From contig CAZIEW010000032.1 in assembly GCA_964538515.1 (NCBI GenBank), forward strand, positions 1 to 54,442: 54,442 bases of DNA. The letters run 5' to 3'. Of the stretch, positions 1 through 9,345 are shown piece after piece. The position numbers and the translations under genes were made by a program. Position 1 is the stretch's first letter, and each line of letters starts with the position of its first letter. The notes below the pieces were generated by a model, which worked only from the letters and a program-made list of their open reading frames with translations, was not told the DNA's origin and searched no databases. Source of the stretch: CALBZH01 sp964538515. Its GTDB lineage: Bacteria > Desulfobacterota > Syntrophobacteria > Syntrophobacterales > Syntrophobacteraceae.

Positions 1-439
1 CCCAGGAAATCCTCCGGCCGTATTTCTGCTTGATCGGCCAGAGCAGACGGCGCGCCTTGTCGAGGTTCACGTTGTCGGGCCAGCTGTTGAGGGGTGCAAA
101 CCGCTGATTGCCGGTCCCCGCCCCCCCCCGGCCGTCTCCCATGCGGTAGGTGCCGGCGCTGTGCCACGCCATCCGGATCATTAGACCACCGTAGTGCCCC
201 CAATCGGCAGGCCACCATTCCTGGGAGTTGGTCATCAGTGCATACAGGTCCTTCTTAAGAGCCTGAAAATCCAGCTTTTTGAATTCCTCGGCATAGTTGA
301 AATCCTTGCCCATCGGATTGCTCTTATGCGAGTGCTGATGAAGAATCTTGAGGTTCAACTGGTTGGGCCACCAGTCCCGGTTCGATGTGCCACTGCGGAC
401 TGTGGATCCCATTACCGGACGCTTGAGGTCTTCAGTCAT
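1..439 (-). CDS. katG: Catalase-peroxidase KatG, N-terminal part (cut by window edge)
   Basis: Bifunctional haem catalase-peroxidase that removes H2O2 in the cytoplasm. The 146 visible residues begin MTEDLKRPVMGST and contain the family hallmarks SNRDWWPNQLNL and the distal haem-pocket motif RMAWHSAGTYR, with the active-site Arg, Trp and His. KatG proteins are usually about 720-750 residues, so only about a fifth is present; the gene runs off the left edge. The ATG at 439 is preceded at a good distance by GAAAGGAGCAACGATC, a clear ribosome binding site. A run of nine C at 121-129 was checked and the frame stays open. It lies downstream of the PerR-type regulator on the same strand, 404 bp away, which fits peroxide-inducible control. 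No second PerR box is visible directly before katG. Confidence 0.93.
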   Translation of the reverse strand, partial: MTEDLKRPVMGSTVRSGTSNRDWWPNQLNLKILHQHSHKSNPMGKDFNYAEEFKKLDFQALKKDLYALMTNSQEWWPADWGHYGGLMIRMAWHSAGTYRMGDGRGGAGTGNQRFAPLNSWPDNVNLDKARRLLWPIKQKYGRRISW

Positions 440-843
440 GATCGTTGCTCCTTTCGTTGTGTGAATGGTTGAGCAGCCTTACACCAATCAATCCCTTCCC
501 TTGCCCATCCGGCTAACGCGTGGCGTCCGTGGCGGGCGTGCCGTTTGTGGGACAAAGAGCGCATCCCTGAAGTTGCGGCTGTTCGCTGTCCCCCTCCTCG
601 ATGCTGGTTGTGCATCCCGCAAACTCCTCGGTGATTTCACTCAAGATTGTGGACTGGGGCGGAACGAAGGGCATTGATGCCAAGGGATAGAGGCTCCTGC
701 AAACAGCAAGCGAAGGTGAAGATCGTCGTCGGTTTTGATCATCGAAGACTCTCAACCAGCGCCAACCGCAAGACACAAAACGCATGCCTCAAGAGGAACC
801 GACAACGCCGGTCGTGAAAAGCTCTTCGAGGTCTCCACCCATC
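440..843. other. Intergenic region between perR and katG
   Basis: This 404-bp stretch separates the two minus-strand genes. Open frames occur on both strands, including one of about 90 codons at 513-785 (minus), but none has a convincing ribosome binding site or recognisable domain. I see no PerR-type palindrome near the katG start, and no strong hairpin with a T run. It is unclear whether katG has its own promoter here or depends on readthrough from perR. Confidence 0.5.
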
Positions 844-1341
844 TTACCCACCCTGACGTCTTTTCCGTGGACTCAACCCACCCCTGGAGAGCTCCCTGCC
901 CCCCCCTTCCTGACCGGCCTTGGCTTTGCACTCCGAGCACAATCCCTCGTACTCCATCCGGTAGGTCATGACTTCGAAGCCAATTTTCTCACGGACCTCC
1001 TCCGGAGACAGGAGCGTCCCGGCTTCGAAATCCTGTATTTTCCCGCAGGATGTACAGATGAGATTGATGTGAAACGAAAGGTTGGCCTCGTATCGATTGT
1101 CCTCCCTAAACGTCAACATCTTGATGAGGCCGTTGCTCGTAAGAACCTGCAGCGTGTTGTAGACCGTCGCCAAGCTCAATCCGGGCTGAGCCTTCTTGAC
1201 CTCTTCAAAAATCTTGTATGCGCCGGGGTGCTCAGGAGTCGAGACCAAGTAGTCCAAAATGGCTTTCCTTTGGCCCGTCATACGATAACCTGCCGTCCGA
1301 AGGGCCTGCTCCATTTCCTGTCTTTTCTGTGCGGGCGTCAA
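844..1341 (-). CDS. perR: PerR-like Fur-family transcriptional regulator
   Basis: Metal-dependent peroxide-sensing repressor of the Fur superfamily, 165 residues. The N-terminal winged helix includes YRMTGQRKAILDYL and the recognition region LSLATVYNTLQVL. The C-terminal dimerisation part carries two CxxC pairs (CTSC near residue 96 and CSEC near residue 136) that form the structural zinc site. Near the regulatory metal site the usual H-x-H appears as H-x-N (FHINLIC), a variation to note when predicting metal preference. The start is TTG at 1341, chosen because AAGGAG lies six bases upstream; the first in-frame ATG is internal and has no such site. The last roughly 20 residues are Arg/Gly-rich and atypical. 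Promoter and operator lie immediately upstream; katG follows on the same strand. Confidence 0.9.
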   Translation of the reverse strand: MTPAQKRQEMEQALRTAGYRMTGQRKAILDYLVSTPEHPGAYKIFEEVKKAQPGLSLATVYNTLQVLTSNGLIKMLTFREDNRYEANLSFHINLICTSCGKIQDFEAGTLLSPEEVREKIGFEVMTYRMEYEGLCSECKAKAGQEGGGRELSRGGLSPRKRRQGG

Positions 1342-1367
1342 GAGAGCTCCTTTTTGATCCCATCACG

Positions 1368-1384
1368 ATTAGAATCATTCTAAT
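1368..1384. promoter_or_regulatory. PerR/Fur-type operator palindrome
   Basis: ATTAGAATCATTCTAAT is a perfect inverted repeat of 8 bases around a single central base. This is the 7-1-7 architecture of PerR and Fur boxes, extended by one pair. It sits 27 bp before the perR start codon and overlaps the spacer and -10 element of the promoter described next, which implies autorepression. Recognition by this PerR is inference. Confidence 0.8.
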
Positions 1385-1396
1385 TAGGCTTGTCAA
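1368..1396 (-). promoter_or_regulatory. Sigma-70-type promoter of perR
   Basis: On the minus strand a perfect -35 hexamer TTGACA (1396-1391) is followed, after exactly 17 bases, by TCTAAT (1373-1368) as the -10. The PerR-type palindrome covers the downstream half of the spacer and the -10, so a bound repressor would block RNA polymerase. Confidence 0.75.
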
Positions 1397-1535
1397 GGGA
1401 GGCGGTGGAGAAAACGGGGCAAGACTCCGCTGCAAAGGCCGGCTCAGTGGATGATGGAGAGGGGACGGCGAGCTCCATTTTCCACGAGCGGATTGGCAGT
1501 GAATTGGAGGCGTTGAGCAACATGGTCGCAATGTT

Positions 1536-1648
1536 GTAACTTCTCAATAAGTTCGGGTAATGTCGGGGCTGCAGGTCGGGTTTCCAACCCGACAGCCCCA
1601 GCCAGGGCGTCGGGATGGAATCCCGACCTACCCTTATTGAGAAGTTAC
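1536..1648. mobile_element. MITE-like element with 16-bp terminal inverted repeats
   Basis: A 113-bp non-coding element bounded by GTAACTTCTCAATAAG (1536-1551) and its exact reverse complement (1633-1648). It is flanked by a perfect 8-bp direct repeat GCAATGTT (1528-1535 and 1649-1656), as expected of a target-site duplication. The interior holds two GC-rich hairpins built on GTCGGGTT/AACCCGAC and GTCGGGAT/ATCCCGAC. There is no coding capacity, so movement would need a transposase supplied in trans. It lies between perR and the C-terminal end of the first histidine kinase. Confidence 0.85.
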
Positions 1649-1707
1649 GCAATGTTTCAATAGGTGTTGAGCGTTGCTCAGCTTACGGATCGTGGCCCAT
1701 TGGGCCA

Positions 1708-4700
1708 TCACGTATCCAAGACTTCGCGGACCTTTGCCGCCAGGCTTCCGACTGAAAATGGCTTTTCCAAGAAATGAACCGCTCTATCCAAGACTCCATG
1801 CTTGGCAATCACGTCATCGGTATAGCCAGACATGAACACGGTTCTAAAGCCGGCTTTGACGGTGCTGAGCGTTTCCGTGAATTCCTTCCCGTTCATTCCC
1901 GGCATGATGACGTCCGTGAGCAGCAGATCGATTGGGCCCGGGTGGCTTTTGGCCAGCTCCACTGCATCCAATGGGTTGGTCGCTGCCAGCACCCGGTAGC
2001 CCAGGTGCTCTAAAATCCTCCTGCTCAGCTGCAAGATGGACTCCTCGTCTTCAACCAGCAGCACCGTCTCGGTTCCTCTCAATTTCTTGTCCGGCACCTG
2101 GAAGGACTGCTCTTCGGAGATTGCCACGTGGGCTCGTGGCAGGTAGATATGGAAGGTGGATCCCCCGCCCGGCTTGCTGCTGACCTCGACGAACCCGTTG
2201 TTCTGCTTCACGATGCCATAGACGGTGGCGAGTCCGAGGCCTGTTCCTCTGCCGACCTGCTTGGTGGTGAAAAACGGCTCGAAGAGCTTATCCAGAACCT
2301 TCTCTTCCATTCCGCAACCGTCGTCCTTGACAGACAGCCGGACAAATTCACCCGGGAAGGAGCCTGAGCGCACCCGACAATGCGCCTCGTCGAGGGTCAC
2401 ATTGGCGGTCGAAATGATGACCTTGCCCACCCCCGCAATGGCGTCGCGGGCATTGACGCACAAATTCGCCAGAATCTGATCGATCTGCGTTGGGTCGACC
2501 TTCACCGGCCACAGCGCTTCGCCGGGCTTCCACAGCAGCTCGATGTCTTCGCCGATGAGCCGCCGAACCATGGTGAGCATGCTTCCGACGGTCTCGTTGA
2601 TGTCGAGCACCTTCGGGCTGATCGTCTGCTTGCGGGCGAAGGCCAGAAGTTGTCGGATCAAGCTCGCGGATCGCTGCGCTGCTTTCTGGATCTCCTGGAG
2701 GTTGTTGTAGAGCGGCTGCGTGGGCTCGAGGGCCAGGAGTGCCAGCTCGGTGTGCCCAAGGATCACCCCGAGCATGTTGTTGAAATCATGGGCGACGCCT
2801 CCTGCCAGACGTCCCACGGACTCCATCTTCTGGGCCTGATACAGCTCCCTTTCGAGCTTGCGAAGTCGGCTCAGGTTGCGACCGGCCGCAACATAGTGCG
2901 TGATGGAGCCCGAAGCGTCTGTGAGGGGGGAAATCGATCCCTCGATCTCAAAACCGGCTCCGTCTTTTCCTCTGTTGATAATGACGCCCATCCAGACTTC
3001 GCCGCGGTCGAGGGTCTCCTTCATATTCCGATAGAACGCCTCGTCGTGCTGATCGCTCCGCAGATCTTTGAGCTTTTTGCCCTTGAGCTCTTCCAAGCGA
3101 TACCCGCTGGAGCGCTCGAAGGCTGGGTTGATATAGACGATGGTACGTCGGGCGTCTGTGACAAGCACATTCTCCTCGGCCTGCTCGATCGCGGTGGCGA
3201 GCAGCGCTCGCTCCGCGTCAAGCCGTTTGCGCTCCGCCACGTCGATTCCGACCCCAATCAAGTACGGCTTGCCATCCAACGTGGCCAGCCGTCCCGTGAA
3301 GAAATAGGGGATCTGGCTCCCGTCCTTGATTCGCAGTGAAGCTTCCGCATAAGACTCTCCTTCGGCGAACACCGACTCGACGCATGAGAGGATGAGCGGT
3401 CTGTGCTCTTCTGAGAACCAGTCAAGGATAGACATGCCGCGCATTTCTTCCGAAGCATAGCCGGTCACTTCCTCATGTTTCCTGTTCCAGCGTATGAGCC
3501 TGCCCTGGTCGTCGTACATGTAAAAAATCCCGGGCAGCGAATTGATGATATCTTCTGAAAGGCGCCGTTCTTTGGCGATGGCTTCCTCGGATTGTTTGCG
3601 CTCAGAGATGTCTTCAACGGCGGCCATGCTGCGCATGGGTCGGCCGGCAGCGTCCCGAATGACCGTCACGTTCACATTCACCCATACACTGTTACCATCT
3701 TTGCGGATGTAGCGCTTTTCCAAACGGTAGCTCTTCGCCTGGCCGGTCGTGACGCTCTGAAACAATGCCCAGTCTCTCTCGCGGTCCGCCGGGTGCGTTA
3801 TCTCGGGAATTCGCATGCCCAGCATTTCGCTCTCGGAATAGCCGGTGATTTCACACATCTTCCGGTTCACACGCAGCCATTGGCCGGTCTTGGGATCGGC
3901 CTGTGCCATCCCGATGGAGGCTGTCTCGAAAATAGCCTTGAACTGCGCTTCGCTTTCACGAAGCGCTTGCTCGGCGTGCTTGCGGTCGGTCACGTCATTG
4001 CCGACGCACAGCACTTCACGAATCCGCCCGTCTTCGTCGAGGATTGGCTTGTTGGTCCAGGCGATCCACACGCGCTCGCCGTTTCGGCGCATGTTTTCAT
4101 TTTCATTGTTGGCATAGGCTTCGGGATTGCGAACGATCGCCTCGAGCAATGCGGTCAAGTCCCGACCGCTGGTTTCCGTCGAGGGCACAATCGTGCCGAC
4201 AACATGCCGGCCGATGATTTCTTCTTCAAGGAACCCGAAGAACCTTTCCGCGAACTCGTTAAAAAAGGTCACCCTGCCAAGGGCGTCCAACCGGATGATG
4301 ATGCTGTTGGCGCTCTCCACCAGCTCACGATACTTTGCTTCGCTTTCCTGCAAGGCTGTTTCTGCCCGCTTTCGCTTTTTTTCTTCTTCAAGGATCTTGA
4401 AGGTGCGCAGCATGTAGGCGGTCCACAAGAGCGTCAAGAGCATCAACAGGCCGAGGATCACGACCCACTTCCCCCTAAACCCTTCCATGACCTTCAGCGC
4501 CTCCTCCTCCGGAGTCGCCACGACGATCGACCAGAACGTATCGCCAAGGCGGACAGGGACGTAGACCGCCAGCTTTCTCACGGATTCGACGGCCTCACCG
4601 CGGACCCGGTCAAAAAGATAGGTTGTCCTTCCCTGATTGCCCTTTATCATGTCCTCAGCCATGGAGAGGATCGTCGGGAAGTCTCTGCAGTTCTCGAAAA

Positions 4701-5337
4701 CCGACCTTCCCGTGTGGCCCGGGACAGGGCAATAGAGCTCGATGCCTTTACGACTGATCATCCAGGCGTATCCATCCCTGCCGATCTTGATGGGCTCGAG
4801 GAATTTCCTCGACAACCGGTCGAACGGAATCAACACGGCCAAAGACCCTTGAAAAACTTCCCCTGAAAATACCGGGACATGAAATGCGACCGTCTTGAAA
4901 CCCTGGACCGACTCAAAAACGTCGCTGATGACCGGCGCTTGGTTTTGCATGAGCCTCTGAACATGTTCTTGAGAAGACACGTCCGTACCGATGGCCCCGG
5001 GAGCTTCCGGGAAGGTATAGACGATCCTCCCCGAGGCGTCGACGCGGGTAATCCCTTTGATCTCATTGGCTTGTGTCAGGTAAAGAAGCCGCATCACCTC
5101 CTTGCCCTCGCCGTCCAGATGGACGATCTCATGCATCTTGGAAAGGTGGGTCAGAAGCTCGCGGTGATGATCGAAGAAGCTTTCAATTCCCCTGGCGGCC
5201 GTTTCGGCTAGAACCAACTGTTGGTTATTGAGCTGATCGAATGCCCTGTCCTTCACTTCCTGGTAGGCGGAGCGCAGAAGCCATGCACACACCACAAGTG
5301 AGACCAGTGGGATAAGGAAGATCTTTATAAGCTTCAT
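1708..5337 (-). CDS. Hybrid sensor histidine kinase (Cache, four PAS, HisKA, HATPase, receiver)
   Basis: Membrane-bound hybrid sensor kinase of 1209 residues. From the start chosen, a TM helix (about 5-22) is followed by a Cache-type periplasmic sensor (about 40-285), a second TM (about 291-312), four PAS domains (about 330-455, 460-585, 590-705, 715-825), a HisKA domain with the phospho-acceptor in GGVAHDFNN (His850), an HATPase with N box NLCVNARDAI and G boxes DDGCGM and GTGLGL, and a C-terminal receiver with Asp1142 in LLLTDVIMP and Lys1192. The longer frame begins with GTG at 5361 but lacks a ribosome binding site; the ATG at 5337 has GGAG nine bases upstream. The signal sensed cannot be read from sequence. 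The divergent neighbour at 5776 shares the transmitter-receiver arrangement. Confidence 0.93.
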   Translation of the reverse strand: MKLIKIFLIPLVSLVVCAWLLRSAYQEVKDRAFDQLNNQQLVLAETAARGIESFFDHHRELLTHLSKMHEIVHLDGEGKEVMRLLYLTQANEIKGITRVDASGRIVYTFPEAPGAIGTDVSSQEHVQRLMQNQAPVISDVFESVQGFKTVAFHVPVFSGEVFQGSLAVLIPFDRLSRKFLEPIKIGRDGYAWMISRKGIELYCPVPGHTGRSVFENCRDFPTILSMAEDMIKGNQGRTTYLFDRVRGEAVESVRKLAVYVPVRLGDTFWSIVVATPEEEALKVMEGFRGKWVVILGLLMLLTLLWTAYMLRTFKILEEEKKRKRAETALQESEAKYRELVESANSIIIRLDALGRVTFFNEFAERFFGFLEEEIIGRHVVGTIVPSTETSGRDLTALLEAIVRNPEAYANNENENMRRNGERVWIAWTNKPILDEDGRIREVLCVGNDVTDRKHAEQALRESEAQFKAIFETASIGMAQADPKTGQWLRVNRKMCEITGYSESEMLGMRIPEITHPADRERDWALFQSVTTGQAKSYRLEKRYIRKDGNSVWVNVNVTVIRDAAGRPMRSMAAVEDISERKQSEEAIAKERRLSEDIINSLPGIFYMYDDQGRLIRWNRKHEEVTGYASEEMRGMSILDWFSEEHRPLILSCVESVFAEGESYAEASLRIKDGSQIPYFFTGRLATLDGKPYLIGVGIDVAERKRLDAERALLATAIEQAEENVLVTDARRTIVYINPAFERSSGYRLEELKGKKLKDLRSDQHDEAFYRNMKETLDRGEVWMGVIINRGKDGAGFEIEGSISPLTDASGSITHYVAAGRNLSRLRKLERELYQAQKMESVGRLAGGVAHDFNNMLGVILGHTELALLALEPTQPLYNNLQEIQKAAQRSASLIRQLLAFARKQTISPKVLDINETVGSMLTMVRRLIGEDIELLWKPGEALWPVKVDPTQIDQILANLCVNARDAIAGVGKVIISTANVTLDEAHCRVRSGSFPGEFVRLSVKDDGCGMEEKVLDKLFEPFFTTKQVGRGTGLGLATVYGIVKQNNGFVEVSSKPGGGSTFHIYLPRAHVAISEEQSFQVPDKKLRGTETVLLVEDEESILQLSRRILEHLGYRVLAATNPLDAVELAKSHPGPIDLLLTDVIMPGMNGKEFTETLSTVKAGFRTVFMSGYTDDVIAKHGVLDRAVHFLEKPFSVGSLAAKVREVLDT

Positions 5338-5775
5338 GGGTAATTTCTCCGCTCTTGTCACACCGGACGGGGTCTCACAGGTCTATGGGAATGGAGCTTT
5401 TCACGGGCATCCATCGTCTGATAGTGGAGGTCTCCTTCATGTCTTCCGGAGACCCCGCCCGCGTTGATCTATGGAGAGGAATTCCGGGTGTTTGAGTCCT
5501 TAGCACAAATCAACACCGTTATGCAAAACCTGTGCAGGGAGATCTTCAAAACGAGGGTCTTGCCAAACGGTGCGGAATCGTCCAAGATGTCCAAAAGGCT
5601 GCTTCAATTCACGCGTTTTGCCAACGGAAAGGCAGCCAGTGGCTCCAGAGAACAGGTGACAAACAGCGTTCCTTGAGTGATCAATTCGACCGTATCACTG
5701 CCAGCTTAATGTGGATCAACCTCGGCTGAGAGTTGCGTTTCTCAGTTTCAAACCGTTGAGGAGGTCCAGAACCAC
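5338..5775. other. Divergent intergenic region between two hybrid kinases
   Basis: These 438 bp separate the divergently read kinase genes and should contain both promoters, but I see no convincing -35/-10 pair. A short inverted repeat GGTCTCC (5429-5435) / GGAGACC (5448-5454) with a 12-base loop lies near the minus-strand start. GAGGAGG precedes the plus-strand ATG by 11 bases. Small open frames here have no recognisable product. Confidence 0.5.
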
Positions 5776-8700
5776 ATGCGACATGGCACCCCGACCCACT
5801 TAGACCGCGCCTCGGCAACGAACGTCCTCATCAGGGTGCTCCCCCCTTATGCGGTCTTTGCCGTGCTCTGGTCTCTCTGCCTGGACCGTCCTGTGGATTG
5901 GTTTTCCCAAAAGTCGGGGCAGGGGCTCGCGTTCAGTATCCTCACGGGCTGCCTGCTGGCCGTCACCACGTCCCTGGTGCTCCACAAGCTCATGCAGCAC
6001 CTCCCAGGCGGCCCACAGAGAAGACGGAGGACTTCATTTCCGTCCAGACTGCGTCTGCTGCTGCCCTCGATCCTGCTCGGTACGGCGATCGTCGTCCTGA
6101 CGACGGGCCTCATTGTCCACAATTTCGAGGATGAGAGAGGCAAGCAGGTGGCTCGTCTCCAGATCATCGCCGACCTGAAGGCCGGACAGATCGCGGATTG
6201 GCTGAAAGAACGCGATCGAGACGGGCATTTTGTCCAAACCAGCCGGTTCTTCGCTGAAACGTACCGCCGTTGGCGAGAGACGGGTGACAGGGCGAGCGGC
6301 GAGCTGCTCAAGAAACGCCTGGACGACTACCGCGAGGACCGGCTCTTCCAGGGGGTGCTTCTGCTCGATGAAAAAGCCGAAGTGCTCTGGGATTCCGAGG
6401 GGAGAAAGGCGTCCCTGGATCCGAGCGTGCAAGAGGCGGTCCTGCGTGCCTCCAGTGAGGGCCGAACACTCCTTGTTGGCCCATACGTGGACGCGGAGGG
6501 CCGATCGCGGTTGGATTGGGTTACACCTCTGCTGTTCGCCGGCGATCCTCCAAGGCCCGCCGTTGTCCTGCGAAACGATCCCCAAGGGTACTTGTTTCCA
6601 ACCCTGCAAGCCTGGCCCGCGCCCGGCAAGACGGGTGAGATCCTCCTTTTCCGTAGAGACGGTGACGAGGTGGTCTGCCTCAACGAGCATCGCGCTCGTA
6701 AAGGCGGCGTCCCCATGCTGCGCCTGCCCGTGACAAGTCAAAATCTTCTCTCCGCCCAGTTTGTGCGTGGAGAGGCAAAGACCGACAGCCCCATTGAAGG
6801 GGTCGATCTCTGGGGGATTCCAGTCCTGGGTGCGGCCCGCAGGATCCCCGGTGCGGACTGGTTCCTCATCGCCAAGATGGATCGCGCGGAAGCCCACCAA
6901 GAAGCAAGCCGAAACGCCCCCTGGATCGCGCTTGCGGGGCTGCTTGCCTTGTTCACGGTTGGTGCCTGCGCGTTTGTTTTCCGCCAGCGTCAAGAGCTCG
7001 TGCAGTCGGAGCGCGAGTGTGAAGCCCAGGCGGAAAAGCTTCGCAAGCTGCAGCTGTTCGATGCCATCTCCGAAAGATCGGGGGATGCGATCTATGCCAA
7101 GGACGCCGCGGGACGTTACCTGCTGTTCAACGCGGAGTTCGGAAGGATCACGGGCAAACGCCCCGAAGACGTGCTTGGCAAGGATGACACGGCGATCTTT
7201 CCGCCTGAGCAGGCCGCGTCGATCATTGCCGGCGATCATGCGGTGATGGAACGTAACAGCACCGCGACGTTCCTGGAAGATCTCGATACCGTCGCCGGCA
7301 AGATCCCCTTCCTGACGACGAAGGGACCGCTTCATGACGATGCGGGCAACGTTATCGGCATGTTCGGTGTGTCCCGCGACATGACCGAGCGAAAGCGCGC
7401 GGAAGACGCGCTGCAGCGCTCCCATTCCCTCCTCCTCGCGACGCTTGAGTCCACGGAGGATGGGATTCTGGTTGTCGGTACAGACCGCAAGGTGATCCTA
7501 TTCAACTCCAAGTTCGCAGCAATGTGGCGAATTCCAGCAACCATCGCACCGGGTCAGGACAATACGGAACTGCTCACGCTCGTCCTGGATCAGCTCAGGG
7601 ATCCCGATGAATTCCTGGAAACGGTCCAGAGCCTTTATCAAAGCCCGGAGGCAATCGCCATGCACGAACTGGCGTCCCGGGACGGTCGCATCTTCGAGCG
7701 CTACACCCAGCCCCAGCGCATCGGGGACACGATCGTTGGGAGGGTGTGGAGCTTCCGTGATGTCACGGTGCGCAAGCAGGCCGAAGCGGCATTGCGGGAA
7801 AGCGAGGCGAGACTCCTCTGCCTGATCAACGCCACCCCGGACATCATCTGCTTCAAAGATGCGCGCGGAGCGTGGCTTCTGGCAAACGACAGCCTTCTGA
7901 GCCTGTACCAGCTCGGTCGTGATGTCTATCAAAACAAGACCGATGTGGAGCTGGCCGATCTTGCAGCCCCGATCTATCGGAGTACATTGCAACGCTGCTC
8001 GGGGACGGATGAAGTCGCTTGGCGGGAGGGAGCGCCTTCGAGGTCCTTGGCGGTCATTCCCGATGAGATGGGCACCCACAGGACCTACGATGTTCTCAAG
8101 ATCCCCGTGACGGATGCGGACGGTTCGAGGAAGGGACTCGTCGTCATCGGCAGGGATATGACCGACCTCTATCGGGCCGAAGATGAGAATGTTCAGCTCC
8201 AGGCCCAGCTCGCCCACGCTCAGAAGATGGAGTCCGTGGGGCGGCTGGCCGGGGGTGTGGCTCACGATTTCAACAACAAGATCCAGGTGATCCTCGGGTA
8301 CACCTCCCTCGCGCTGGGGCAAACCGAGTCGGGAAGCTCCGTCCATCGTTGGCTTGAGGAAGTCCACAAAGCCGCTCAGCAATCCGCGGATCTCACGCGA
8401 CAGCTTCTTGCTTTCGCCCGCAAACAGACCATCCGGCTGCAAGTTCTGAGCTTAAATGAGACGGTGTCCGGGATGCTCAAAATGCTCAAGCGGATTGTTG
8501 GCGAGGACATTGAGCTGCAATGGGTGAGTGGCAGGGAATTGTGGAGCGTGAACATGGATCCGGCCCAAATCGACCAGATTCTGGTCAATTTGGTGGTGAA
8601 CAGTCGCGATGCCATTTCGGGAACGGGGACCATCACCCTGAAAACGGAGAATTGCAGGCTGGATGCGTCCGCTGTGACCGCTAACCCGGGAGCATCGCCG

Positions 8701-9345
8701 GGGGATTATGTGCTCCTGACCGTGAGCGACACGGGCTGCGGCATGAGCCAGGAAATTCTAAAAAGCATTTTCGAGCCGTATTTCACCACCAAAGAGATGG
8801 GGAAGGGAACGGGGCTCGGACTTGCGACCGTCTATGGAATCGTGAGACAGAACCACGGCTTCGTTAACGTCCAAAGCGAGCCAGAAAAAGGAACCGTGTT
8901 CAGGATCTATCTGCCGAGATTCGATGGTACGGCGACCGGTATGACGATCGGGCCACTGAATCATCACCCTCCGAAAGGAACGGAGACCGTGCTGATCGTC
9001 GAAGATGAAGAGTCGATCATGACCTTGGGGCGGACGATCCTGCAGCGTCAAGGCTACAAGGTTCTGACAGCCCCAACGCCCGGGAAAGCACTGAAGCTGG
9101 CCGAGGACTACGACGGAGTCATCCATCTGCTGATCACGGATGTCGTGATGCCGGAAATGAATGGACGAGAGCTGGCCGAGCGGTTGACCGCCCTAAGACC
9201 AGGCCTGAAATGCCTTTTTATGTCCGGCTATACGGACGATGTGATCTCCCCCCACGGCGTCTTGGAAGAAGGCGTCCGCTTCATCCCAAAGCCGTTCTCG
9301 ATCCACGATGTGACCGAAACGGTTCGCGCCATCCTGGACGAATAG
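5776..9345 (+). CDS. Hybrid sensor histidine kinase (periplasmic sensor, three PAS, HisKA, HATPase, receiver)
   Basis: Membrane hybrid kinase of 1189 residues. Two hydrophobic segments (about 17-36 and 50-72) and a third (about 95-115) precede a periplasmic region of about 265 residues of probable Cache fold, closed by a TM at 382-402. Three PAS domains follow (about 425-540, 545-670, 675-800). The HisKA phospho-acceptor is His830 in GGVAHDFNN, the HATPase has NLVVNSRDAI and GTGLGL, and the C-terminal receiver carries Asp1122 in ITDVVMP and Lys1172. The transmitter and receiver closely resemble those of the divergent kinase at 1708-5337 (shared KMESVGRLAGGVAHDFNN, LLAFARKQTI and FMSGYTDDVI), so the two are paralogues with different sensor parts. 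No separate response regulator lies nearby. Confidence 0.93.
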   Translation: MRHGTPTHLDRASATNVLIRVLPPYAVFAVLWSLCLDRPVDWFSQKSGQGLAFSILTGCLLAVTTSLVLHKLMQHLPGGPQRRRRTSFPSRLRLLLPSILLGTAIVVLTTGLIVHNFEDERGKQVARLQIIADLKAGQIADWLKERDRDGHFVQTSRFFAETYRRWRETGDRASGELLKKRLDDYREDRLFQGVLLLDEKAEVLWDSEGRKASLDPSVQEAVLRASSEGRTLLVGPYVDAEGRSRLDWVTPLLFAGDPPRPAVVLRNDPQGYLFPTLQAWPAPGKTGEILLFRRDGDEVVCLNEHRARKGGVPMLRLPVTSQNLLSAQFVRGEAKTDSPIEGVDLWGIPVLGAARRIPGADWFLIAKMDRAEAHQEASRNAPWIALAGLLALFTVGACAFVFRQRQELVQSERECEAQAEKLRKLQLFDAISERSGDAIYAKDAAGRYLLFNAEFGRITGKRPEDVLGKDDTAIFPPEQAASIIAGDHAVMERNSTATFLEDLDTVAGKIPFLTTKGPLHDDAGNVIGMFGVSRDMTERKRAEDALQRSHSLLLATLESTEDGILVVGTDRKVILFNSKFAAMWRIPATIAPGQDNTELLTLVLDQLRDPDEFLETVQSLYQSPEAIAMHELASRDGRIFERYTQPQRIGDTIVGRVWSFRDVTVRKQAEAALRESEARLLCLINATPDIICFKDARGAWLLANDSLLSLYQLGRDVYQNKTDVELADLAAPIYRSTLQRCSGTDEVAWREGAPSRSLAVIPDEMGTHRTYDVLKIPVTDADGSRKGLVVIGRDMTDLYRAEDENVQLQAQLAHAQKMESVGRLAGGVAHDFNNKIQVILGYTSLALGQTESGSSVHRWLEEVHKAAQQSADLTRQLLAFARKQTIRLQVLSLNETVSGMLKMLKRIVGEDIELQWVSGRELWSVNMDPAQIDQILVNLVVNSRDAISGTGTITLKTENCRLDASAVTANPGASPGDYVLLTVSDTGCGMSQEILKSIFEPYFTTKEMGKGTGLGLATVYGIVRQNHGFVNVQSEPEKGTVFRIYLPRFDGTATGMTIGPLNHHPPKGTETVLIVEDEESIMTLGRTILQRQGYKVLTAPTPGKALKLAEDYDGVIHLLITDVVMPEMNGRELAERLTALRPGLKCLFMSGYTDDVISPHGVLEEGVRFIPKPFSIHDVTETVRAILDE

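Noticed and set aside
513..785. Minus-strand frame of 90 codons between perR and katG
   Set aside because: It contains a CxxC-like segment but has no ribosome binding site, no recognisable domain, and is in the leader of katG.
2380..4866. Long plus-strand frames inside the first histidine kinase (319 and 424 codons)
   Set aside because: They are antisense to a gene with unmistakable kinase domains and have no family resemblance.
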